From positions 1 through 10,910 of the forward strand of contig CALDQF010000053.1 in assembly GCA_937911845.1 (NCBI GenBank): DNA of 10,910 nucleotides, read 5' to 3'. The translations under genes were made by a program, and so were the position numbers. The notes below the pieces were generated by a model, which ran no database searches, had not been told where the DNA came from, and was given only the letters and a program-made list of their open reading frames with translations. This stretch comes from an uncultured Phycisphaera sp. Its GTDB lineage: Bacteria > Planctomycetota > Phycisphaerae > Phycisphaerales > SM1A02. This document shows positions 1 through 6,721 of this stretch, one piece after another. Position 1 is the stretch's first letter. Each line of letters starts with the position of its first letter.

Positions 1-1718
1 CCTTCGGCACCGAACTCACGGGCTCGCTTCGAGTCGGCTGGCGTGTCGGCGTTGGTTCGAACACCGAGTCGGCGGTACGAATCAGACCAATCCAGAACCT
101 TCTTGAAGTCACCAGTGATGCCCTTGGGCTGCTCTGGTGTCAGAATGCTCGCGTAGACCTCACCAGTGTTGCCATCGATCGAGAAGATGTCTTTGCGACC
201 GTAGGTCTTCCCGTTCACCTTGACCTTGCCTTTGGCGGCGTCGATCTGGACGTCACCCGCACCGGCCACACAACACTTGCCCCATCCACGGGCGACCACT
301 GCGGCGTGTGAAGTCATCCCGCCCGTAGAAGTCAAAATGCCTGCCGCCATGTGCATGCCATCGACATCTTCGGGACTGGTTTCTTTGCGAACCAAAATGA
401 CTTTCTCGCCCTTCTGAGCACGCTCCACGGCTTCGTCAGCCGTAAATGCCAAGGCGCCGACTGCGGCACCTGGTGAAGCAGGAAGTCCCTTGGCGACACT
501 GCTGTGACCCTTCTTCGCACTGCTGGGGAAGGAAGGCAACAGAATCTGCGTGACGTGGTCTGGGGTGACGCGCATCACGGCTTCTTCTTTGGAAATCAAG
601 CGCTCTTTGACCATGTCAGCCGCGATCTTGACCGCGGCCGCACCGGTTCGCTTGCCACTTCGGGTTTGCAGCATGTACAGCTTGCCGCGCTCGATGGTGA
701 ACTCAATGTCCTGCACATCACGGTAATGCTTCTCGAGCTTGGTGCGGACTTTCAACAGTTCCTTGTGTGCTTTGGCATCCCATTTGGACATGTTCTTGAC
801 GGGCTCCGGGGTCCGGATGCCGGCCACCACATCTTCGCCTTGGGCGTTGATCAAGAACTCGCCGTAAAACTCATTCTTGCCGGTGGATGGGTCGCGAGTG
901 AAAGCAACCCCGGTACCGGAGTCGTCGCCGGTGTTACCAAACACCATGGTTTGCACGTTGACCGCGGTGCCATTGAGGCCCGAGATGCCTTCAATCCGGC
1001 GATAAGACAGTGCCTTGTCACCGTTCCAACTCTTGAAGACCGCTTCGATGGCTGCTTCCAATTGCCCCATGGGGTTCTGGGGGAACGTCTTACCCACATG
1101 CTTGCGGTAGACGTTCTTGTACAAGTCGCAAAGCTGTCGGAGACCAGCGGCATCCACGTCGGTGTCTTCTTTCACCCTCAACTTCTTCTTCAAGCCCTCG
1201 AAGGCTTCTTCGAAGTGGTGGTGATCCACATCCATCACCACATCACCAAACATGTTGATGAGACGCCGGTAGGCGTCGAAGGCAAAGCGTTCGCCCGCAG
1301 CTTCGGCCATGGCCTCGACGGAGTCATCGTTCAGTCCAAGATTAAGAACGGTATCCATCATGCCAGGCATGGAGACAGCCGCCCCAGAGCGGACCGAAAG
1401 AAGCAATGGGTTGTGACCATCACCAAACTTCTTGCCCGTTTCTTTCTCCAAAGTCTTGATTGCTTTGGCCACTTGATCCATCAAGCCGGTCGGCATCTTG
1501 GACCCGTGGCCGTAGTACGCCGCACAGGTGTCGGTGGTGATGGTCATACCCGGAGGGACCGGAAGGCCGATCGAGGTCATGTCAGCAAGGTTGGCACCTT
1601 TGCCACCCAGCAGAGTGCGTTGAGCAGCTCGTCCATCCACTTTCGTGCTGCCGAAGTAGTACACCATGCGTGGGGCACGGCTGGAACGGGTGGAGGACTT
1701 TTTCTTCTTTGAGGCCAT
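1..1718 (-). CDS. ppdK: Pyruvate, phosphate dikinase (partial, C-terminus off the window)
   Basis: Interconverts pyruvate + ATP + phosphate and PEP + AMP + PPi in the cytoplasm; in bacteria it serves glycolysis or gluconeogenesis. The 572 complete codons visible cover the N-terminal nucleotide-binding region, the phosphohistidine domain and the first residues of the PEP/pyruvate barrel; the family is usually about 880-900 residues. Seen directly: the lead-in LGGKGANLADM (about 37-47), SVRSGAAVSMPGMMDTVLNLG (108-128), LYMLQTRSGKRT (347-358), and the swivelling domain loop GGMTSHAAVVARG with catalytic His471, followed by GKCCV. The barrel begins near LGVRTNADTPAD (551-562). The chosen ATG is preceded by AGGAG at 5 bases. 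It adds a Lys/Arg/Ser-rich leader of about 17 residues before the usual MVYYFG-like start; the internal ATG at 1667 has no Shine-Dalgarno. It is transcribed divergently from pabB. Identification is very secure. Confidence 0.97.
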   Translation of the reverse strand, partial: MASKKKKSSTRSSRAPRMVYYFGSTKVDGRAAQRTLLGGKGANLADMTSIGLPVPPGMTITTDTCAAYYGHGSKMPTGLMDQVAKAIKTLEKETGKKFGDGHNPLLLSVRSGAAVSMPGMMDTVLNLGLNDDSVEAMAEAAGERFAFDAYRRLINMFGDVVMDVDHHHFEEAFEGLKKKLRVKEDTDVDAAGLRQLCDLYKNVYRKHVGKTFPQNPMGQLEAAIEAVFKSWNGDKALSYRRIEGISGLNGTAVNVQTMVFGNTGDDSGTGVAFTRDPSTGKNEFYGEFLINAQGEDVVAGIRTPEPVKNMSKWDAKAHKELLKVRTKLEKHYRDVQDIEFTIERGKLYMLQTRSGKRTGAAAVKIAADMVKERLISKEEAVMRVTPDHVTQILLPSFPSSAKKGHSSVAKGLPASPGAAVGALAFTADEAVERAQKGEKVILVRKETSPEDVDGMHMAAGILTSTGGMTSHAAVVARGWGKCCVAGAGDVQIDAAKGKVKVNGKTYGRKDIFSIDGNTGEVYASILTPEQPKGITGDFKKVLDWSDSYRRLGVRTNADTPADSKRAREFGAE

Positions 1719-1804
1719 GGGATCTCCTGAAACGGCGGACAAGAAAAACGCGTAACGCGAATGGTAGCGAACAGAGCGGCCTTCCTCACCTACGATGCAA
1801 ATGG
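1719..1804. promoter_or_regulatory. Divergent ppdK/pabB intergenic region
   Basis: These 86 bases separate the starts of two divergent genes and must hold signals for both. I see no confident -35/-10 pair on either strand. The only visible structure is the hexamer AACGCG repeated directly at 1747-1752 and 1754-1759 (7-base period), which includes the palindrome ACGCGT at 1748-1753. It could be an operator, but that is inference from position alone. Confidence 0.5.
1724..1728 (-). promoter_or_regulatory. Ribosome binding site of ppdK
   Basis: The minus strand reads AGGAG followed by five bases (ATCCC) and the ATG at 1718. This is a strong Shine-Dalgarno, and it decides for the lysine-rich N-terminus over the internal ATG at 1667. 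Confidence 0.8.
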
Positions 1805-3118
1805 ATGCCTCTTTCTGTGCAAAAGAATGGTGAAGATTTTCGCTGGCCGAAAGAGCCACTGCGGCTGCTGAGCGGTGGGGATCCCCAAAAAGCACGCTGG
1901 TCTATTTCAGCCAAACCGCACGCGTGGTGGTGGTGGGAAGATGGGGTGGCATTCCGTGTTGATCAAAACGGTCAGCAAACCTCCCAACCCACCAACACCC
2001 CTCTGCAAGACTTCGCCGATTTCAGGGCAGATTTTCCCGGAACTTGCACACCATCTCCCGGCGACCCGCCATTCACCGGCGGCTGGATTGGCTTCTTGGG
2101 ATACGAACTGGGAGCCACGCTGGACCCAGCGTTCGCACACTTCACCCCACCTCCTGGATTGCAGGCGGCTTTCGCGTGGTGTCCCGAACCGGAGGTCAAA
2201 GACCGGCTGAAAAAACCGTCGGATTTCGACACGCCCAGCGAGCATGACGACACCCAGGGCACTGTTGTCTCGCAAGCCACAAATCAGGGTTCTGATCTCT
2301 GCGCTAAAGCGTGGAGTGAGCGGGTCGAGACCGTGTTGCAAGCGATTGGACAAGGGGATTGCTACCAAGTCAATCTCACTCGACGGGAGTACCGGTCCAT
2401 CACCGGGCCGATGGAACCATTGGTTCGTGCGCTCCTCGAGACGGGACAACCCAGACATGGAGCAGACTTGCCTTTGCCCGGCGGTCGCCGAATTGTCTCG
2501 GTCAGCCCTGAATCATTTCTCGTTCGCCGAGGTGATCAACTGCTCACGCGGCCCATCAAGGGCACGCGTCCGGGTGATGGCGATCCCGATGAACTGCTGA
2601 ACAGTGCGAAAGATGCCGCCGAACTTCACATGATCGTGGACCTGTTGCGCAACGATCTGGGACGTGTGGCGATTCCGGGAACCGTGCGGGTACGAGAACC
2701 CCGCGCGATCGAGCGGCATGCCACGGTCCTGCAAACCGTCGCCGAAGTAGAAGCCACCCTTCGTCCTGGAGTCGGCTTCGAAGACATCATGGCCGCGACC
2801 TTCCCCTGTGGTTCCGTCACTGGCGCTCCCAAAATCATGGCGATGCATCACATTGACCAGCTCGAGGCAAGCCCAAGAGGTCCTTACTGTGGCGCCATTG
2901 GTTGGCTCGGAAACGATGACTTCGAATTTTCCGTAGCGATCCGGACGGCCTTCTTCGAACCCGAAGCAAACGGCCACCGACTCACCTGGGGCACTGGTGG
3001 TGGCATCGTGGCTGACTCAGACCCTGACGAAGAATGGCACGAAACCAAAACCAAACACCACGTGCTCGACTTGGCCCTCGCACCGTGGATGGATCAACCC
3101 ACACATCCCCTCCCGTAA
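1805..3118 (+). CDS. pabB: Aminodeoxychorismate synthase component I
   Basis: Uses chorismate and ammonia, normally supplied by the glutamine amidotransferase PabA, to make 4-amino-4-deoxychorismate for folate synthesis. The 437-residue product has the chorismate-binding fold. Visible motifs are an N-terminal LLSGGDPQKARWS block (22-34), GGWIGFLGYELG (92-103), PIKGTRPGD (250-258), MIVDLLRNDLGRV (276-288), FPCGSVTGAPK (333-343), YCGAIGW (361-367) and a C-terminal GTGGGIVADSDPDEEW block (396-411). Lys252 of PIKGT is the residue that separates PabB-type enzymes from anthranilate synthase, which has Ala there. The frame is open upstream to a GTG at 1670, but that lies over ppdK and adds unlike-family sequence. 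The ATG at 1805 fits the family start, though no clear Shine-Dalgarno precedes it. No pabA or pabC lies in the window. Stop is TAA, 6 bases from the convergent PilZ gene. An isochorismate synthase-type role is less likely. Confidence 0.9.
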   Translation: MPLSVQKNGEDFRWPKEPLRLLSGGDPQKARWSISAKPHAWWWWEDGVAFRVDQNGQQTSQPTNTPLQDFADFRADFPGTCTPSPGDPPFTGGWIGFLGYELGATLDPAFAHFTPPPGLQAAFAWCPEPEVKDRLKKPSDFDTPSEHDDTQGTVVSQATNQGSDLCAKAWSERVETVLQAIGQGDCYQVNLTRREYRSITGPMEPLVRALLETGQPRHGADLPLPGGRRIVSVSPESFLVRRGDQLLTRPIKGTRPGDGDPDELLNSAKDAAELHMIVDLLRNDLGRVAIPGTVRVREPRAIERHATVLQTVAEVEATLRPGVGFEDIMAATFPCGSVTGAPKIMAMHHIDQLEASPRGPYCGAIGWLGNDDFEFSVAIRTAFFEPEANGHRLTWGTGGGIVADSDPDEEWHETKTKHHVLDLALAPWMDQPTHPLP

Positions 3119-3124
3119 GGAGGT

Positions 3125-3892
3125 CTACGCCGCGGAGTATTGCAGCCGCTTGGCGGCCTCTTCCACCAACTTCGACAAATGACGGCGTTGGCGCTGTCCT
3201 GCCCCGATGCGGAACGAGAGACCGGCGTACAAACGTCGATCCGATTGCATGTGCCGGTGCACCAGTTCGGCGGATGCGACGAGCGTCCCTCCGCCCGGCA
3301 AATCACCTTCGATCCACCAACCACCTCGGCGCATGGCCAACGCTGCGTCACTGGCTTCAAAAATCACACCAACCCCGCCAACCCCAATGTTGGCGAGCTG
3401 GACGGAAATGGGTGGTGCCGACACCGGGCGAACCAAGGCGGGATCAGCGGCCTCCCCCCCACTGGCCAGAGCCAACCATGCACGTTCTGCTGCGGCACCG
3501 GTCACACCACTTGGTAAAGATCTGAGTTTCAACCCGGAAGGGCAGGGAGCAAGATCTGTTCGAGCCACTCGGCGGCGTCTCCGCACACGCGATGGTGCTT
3601 TCAATTGCAGCGTATCTCCGTGACTCGACAACACCTCGGTCGAAAAATCCCAGCGGATTTGGCCGATGGCAATAGTGCCTCGCATTCGAACACCTGGGTC
3701 AAGGATCAGGGGATGGCCAAAGGCAGTTGGAGCTTCAACCACCACGCAGTCCTCAGAAAATCCCCAAACGCGAAGCCTCCACGTCAATCCCCCCTCTTCA
3801 CCATCAAGGGTGCATTCGATGGTGCCTCCGCGGGCCTTGACTTTCGCCAAGGAATCTCGCCAATGTTCAGTACGGGATCGACGTGTTTGCAT
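3125..3892 (-). CDS. PilZ-domain protein (YcgR-like), possible c-di-GMP receptor
   Basis: A soluble 255-residue protein with no signal peptide or membrane segment. Residues about 24-95 are beta-rich and resemble the YcgR-type N-terminal domain. An arginine cluster follows (RRRRRVARTD, 104-113) containing the RxxxR c-di-GMP-binding motif (Arg107/Arg111). After a loop of about 50 residues rich in Ala, Ser and Pro comes LANIGVGGVGVIFE (166-179), in the place of the PilZ (D/N)xSxxG motif. A beta-barrel tail LYAGLSFRIG (221-230) and a basic helix end the protein. PilZ domains bind c-di-GMP and control motility, polysaccharide export or other outputs. Here the motif serine is Gly (Asn168-Ile-Gly), so binding is uncertain. 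The frame is open upstream to 4141, over the methyltransferase gene, but the ATG at 3892 has GGAG seven bases before it and is preferred. It is last in the minus-strand run, 85 bases after the methyltransferase. Stop is TAG. The output is unknown. Confidence 0.75.
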   Translation of the reverse strand: MQTRRSRTEHWRDSLAKVKARGGTIECTLDGEEGGLTWRLRVWGFSEDCVVVEAPTAFGHPLILDPGVRMRGTIAIGQIRWDFSTEVLSSHGDTLQLKAPSRVRRRRRVARTDLAPCPSGLKLRSLPSGVTGAAAERAWLALASGGEAADPALVRPVSAPPISVQLANIGVGGVGVIFEASDAALAMRRGGWWIEGDLPGGGTLVASAELVHRHMQSDRRLYAGLSFRIGAGQRQRRHLSKLVEEAAKRLQYSAA

Positions 3893-3899
3893 TCTTGAA

Positions 3900-3903
3900 C
3901 TCC
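3900..3903 (-). promoter_or_regulatory. Ribosome binding site of the PilZ gene
   Basis: The minus strand reads GGAG, then seven bases, then the ATG at 3892. This site decides the start against longer in-frame options that would run into the methyltransferase gene. Confidence 0.65.
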
Positions 3904-3977
3904 GTTCTTTCCGCGAATTCCACGGGACAACTCCAAGGTTCAAAACAACATCCCCAATCTGAAATGGTTTTTGAGAT

Positions 3978-4673
3978 TCAGGACCGCACAGGCCGCACAA
4001 CCCGAAGAAGTGGATGCTCGCCATGGGATGACTCCCAGCCCGCCTGCGCCAGCACCATCTGCAGCAGCGATTCTGACCAAAGACGCCGCAGTGGCTCGTC
4101 CGAACGCAAGGGACCATCATCTTGAGCAGCTTCCCCTTCACGCAACGAGAAAATCATGTCGCGGTCCGACCAGACCATCCGAAAGCCTTCGGCTTCACCA
4201 TCCCCCCACCGCCCTGAGGAAAGGAGCGGCCAATACAGACCAGGAATGTCTTCGATAATCAAGACGCCTTGTTCTGACAGGCAAGCTTCGATGCGATGCA
4301 ACAGCCCGACCACTTCGTCTGGAGACACCAATTCCATAAGCGTATTACCCAAGAGCAATGCGGCATCAAATGGACCATGCAAAAACGGCTGTGGATCGCG
4401 AAGATCCTGTTGCACCAAATCATCTTGAGTCCCACATGCTTGGGCGGCCCAAGCCAGAGCTCTTTCGTTGTGGTCCAAACCCACCACCCGGTGACCGGAT
4501 TCTCGCAAAGGGAGCAGCAGTCGTCCCGCGCCACAACCCAAATCCAAAATGCTTTTTTGCTCCGTAGAAAAGAATGATCGAAGCAGATCAAGTTGGATGG
4601 CATGCTCTTCAGGTTCCAAAGGCATGCTGACATCTCTGGCAAACTGGTCCTCAGAATGATCGAGTGGTTCCAT
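3978..4673 (-). CDS. Class I SAM-dependent methyltransferase, substrate unknown
   Basis: A 231-residue cytoplasmic protein with the Rossmann-like methyltransferase fold. Motif I is ILDLGCGAGRLL (42-53), the glycine-rich SAM-binding loop. It is followed by VVGLDHNERAL (63-73), whose Asp67 should contact the SAM ribose. QQDLRD (88-93) and FDAALLLGNTLMEL (102-115) match the later strand motifs, and EQGVLIIEDIPG (about 133-144) the next strand. The C-terminal third is not recognised and should hold the substrate site. No motif tells whether the substrate is a small molecule, protein or RNA. Its ATG overlaps the stop of the transglutaminase gene (TGATG, one shared base), which implies translational coupling. 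A GGGA lies ten bases upstream, a weak Shine-Dalgarno. The family is sure; the function is not known. Confidence 0.88.
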   Translation of the reverse strand: MEPLDHSEDQFARDVSMPLEPEEHAIQLDLLRSFFSTEQKSILDLGCGAGRLLLPLRESGHRVVGLDHNERALAWAAQACGTQDDLVQQDLRDPQPFLHGPFDAALLLGNTLMELVSPDEVVGLLHRIEACLSEQGVLIIEDIPGLYWPLLSSGRWGDGEAEGFRMVWSDRDMIFSLREGEAAQDDGPLRSDEPLRRLWSESLLQMVLAQAGWESSHGEHPLLRVVRPVRS

Positions 4674-6721
4674 CAGTGTCGTTTCCCTTGAGGCAATTGT
4701 CGTGATGTCAGCCCATTGGCTCTTCGAACCTCAACAGTGCTGGCCTCATCCGTTGAGGCACCATACGTCTGTTGTTCCGCGGATTCGATGGCGGAAAGCA
4801 CAAGCAGTTTTGCTTCTTCTTCCGGCCATTGGAGTTGCTCAACCCACAGGGCAAGAGGCTGTCCCGCCGGACGAATCAGTCCTCGACGGCGTAAACGCAG
4901 CAACAACGGATAAAAGGGGCCACCGCGACGCCGCCGCTTCTTCACGCCAAGAGCACCCCAAACGACACCCCCGAGCAGCAGTCCAAGGATGGGCCAGCGC
5001 AATCGACTTCCGATGCCGGCCAGAACAACCGATACGTCGTCTGAGAAATCAACGCCCAGAAAATCCTCGAGAGCCACTTGGATGGGAAACTTATTTCCCG
5101 TGCCGTACCCATTCAGGTTTCGGTTCAGATCTTCACCCAGGTCGGCCAATAAGCCCGCGATACCTCGGTCCGCCCCGGTAGCACGAAACGCGAGGAGATC
5201 GCTGGCCGGGGTGGGCTCGAGCCGAACCCATTCATTTGGTCCTTGCCGGACTTCAGCCCAAGCATGGGCATCCAGTCGCCTGATCACTCGAGATCCGTTG
5301 GCTGGTTCGTCTCCAACCAGCCATCCCAAGACGACTCTGGCTTCGATACCAAGCGATTGGCACATCGCCACCAGAGAAGTGGCGAAGAATTCACAGTGTC
5401 CCCGCTTCACTCGCAGGAAGGCTTCAATCGGATCTTCATTCTCGCGGATGCGAAGCAGGGATAAATCGAGGTCGTACACGTACTGACCCGAGGAACTGAA
5501 ATGACGTCCTAAAATTTTGGCCGCTTCGACTTTGGGACCAAAACCATCGGAAAGAGTCGCGGGGTCGAAATTGGCGTCATCCAAAACAGTGCGAGCCCGC
5601 TCGGCCATCGACGCCCGAGTGGCACTTTGTGGATTCCACCAATCCCCCCGGCGTTGCGGTCGGGGACTGGACCCCAGATAAGACAGGACTTCCGGCTCTG
5701 AGGGGTCCAGACGCGTCACCACCGACCAATTTGTGGTTCCGGGGAACTCAGGCTCCACCACCGCGACTCGACCAGTCATTCGAATCAAAGTGGGGACTTC
5801 ACACTCCAACCGGACCGGAGCGCCCGGAGCGCCCAACCTCCACTGCGGTTCATCCATTTTGAATCGGAGAGACAACCGATCACCAGACTCCGGACCGATC
5901 ATGCCCACATCGCCTTCACCATCCACCATGCGCAGACTTGACCTCGGGGGATACCAAATCCCATCGCTGGCTGTGGTCAAGACACCACATCGCAAGTAAA
6001 GCGAGCCTTGGGCCACCGATGTGGTTGCTGGACTGACTTCGACGGTTCCAATCACCGATGGATCAGGGACGATTCGGCCACCGGCCACCGAAAGATCAAT
6101 GCCATCATCCACTGCCCGATCAATCGCTTCGGTCTTCGGCGTTGGAATACGAAAGCGACCGATGCTTCTTGGCAAGACCAAAAAAAGAAGACCGCCACCA
6201 ATCAAGCTGACCAAGAAGAGACGATTTCCAACCCGATACCTGGCCCGGCGCGCCAAACGTTGGGCGTCGCTCGCACCTTGGTCTTCACCCGTTTGCCGAA
6301 GAATGACCGCCGAGAACGCCAAGCGAGCCCAGATCAACATGGCCAGCCACATCAGCAACGGTGGCTCATCACGCAAGGCCGCCGCGAAAACCATCAATGC
6401 TGAAAGCGACAGCAGTTGGGTTTCGTCCCGAGGATTTCTGCGATCAAAGCACTTCAATACCAAAAGGTGCAGAGAGAAATCCGCCAAGATGACTTCAACT
6501 TCCAGCCCTGCTCGAGAACGGAGCACCGCAAACAAAACGGCCGCCACCGCCAAAGTGACACTCACCAATCGAGGCAAGCGAACTCGTCCTTGGAGCACCG
6601 GGCCCACCAAAACCAAGACAAACACCCCCGGGAGGAATCGTTCCAAACTCCCCCAAGCCAACGCCTCGATCAGCAGGGCAAGAAAAACCGTCCAGTTGGT
6701 TGCCCGTTGAATCAATTTCAT
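4673..6721 (-). CDS. TgpA-like transmembrane transglutaminase (DUF3488/transglutaminase core/DUF4129-like)
   Basis: An inner-membrane protein of 682 residues. The N-terminal quarter is hydrophobic, with about five or six membrane segments (about 10-30, 31-45, 52-68, 80-92, 105-142 and 168-184). A large, presumably periplasmic, region follows, with a transglutaminase/protease-like core: RGHCEFFATSLVAMC with nucleophile Cys443, LDAHAWAEV with His486, then WVRLEPTPA. The third triad position is Glu502 where Asp is usual. A further membrane helix lies at about 576-593, before a KKRRRRGG stop-transfer, and a cytoplasmic tail (YPLLLRLRRRGLIRPAG) resembles DUF4129. This is the architecture of TgpA and of DUF58 partners, which act on the cell envelope; the substrate is unknown. 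The start is the ATG inside the ATGA overlap with the DUF58 stop, with GGAG seven bases before it. An upstream in-frame start at 6778 would overlap DUF58 by 61 bases and is less likely. Confidence 0.88.
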   Translation of the reverse strand: MKLIQRATNWTVFLALLIEALAWGSLERFLPGVFVLVLVGPVLQGRVRLPRLVSVTLAVAAVLFAVLRSRAGLEVEVILADFSLHLLVLKCFDRRNPRDETQLLSLSALMVFAAALRDEPPLLMWLAMLIWARLAFSAVILRQTGEDQGASDAQRLARRARYRVGNRLFLVSLIGGGLLFLVLPRSIGRFRIPTPKTEAIDRAVDDGIDLSVAGGRIVPDPSVIGTVEVSPATTSVAQGSLYLRCGVLTTASDGIWYPPRSSLRMVDGEGDVGMIGPESGDRLSLRFKMDEPQWRLGAPGAPVRLECEVPTLIRMTGRVAVVEPEFPGTTNWSVVTRLDPSEPEVLSYLGSSPRPQRRGDWWNPQSATRASMAERARTVLDDANFDPATLSDGFGPKVEAAKILGRHFSSSGQYVYDLDLSLLRIRENEDPIEAFLRVKRGHCEFFATSLVAMCQSLGIEARVVLGWLVGDEPANGSRVIRRLDAHAWAEVRQGPNEWVRLEPTPASDLLAFRATGADRGIAGLLADLGEDLNRNLNGYGTGNKFPIQVALEDFLGVDFSDDVSVVLAGIGSRLRWPILGLLLGGVVWGALGVKKRRRRGGPFYPLLLRLRRRGLIRPAGQPLALWVEQLQWPEEEAKLLVLSAIESAEQQTYGASTDEASTVEVRRANGLTSRQLPQGKRH

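Noticed and set aside
504..1712. Long plus-strand open frame of 402 codons opposite ppdK
   Set aside because: It lies wholly antisense to a clearly conserved gene, starts at GTG, has no recognisable motif and is explained by codon bias of ppdK.
1670..1804. GTG-initiated N-terminal extension of pabB
   Set aside because: The extra 45 codons overlap the start of the divergent ppdK gene and do not resemble PabB. The ATG at 1805 begins just before the first family block.
1907..2458. 183-codon minus-strand open frame opposite pabB
   Set aside because: Antisense to the conserved pabB frame, with no motif and no supporting context.
3145..3157. GCCGC-TTG-GCGGC hairpin near the pabB/PilZ stops as a terminator
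   Set aside because: It lies inside the PilZ coding region, has only five base pairs and is not followed by a T run on either strand.
6021..6710. 229-codon plus-strand open frame opposite the transglutaminase gene
   Set aside because: Antisense to a gene with membrane segments and a recognisable active site. Its composition is low complexity (Arg, Thr, Lys, Ser) and it shows no domain.
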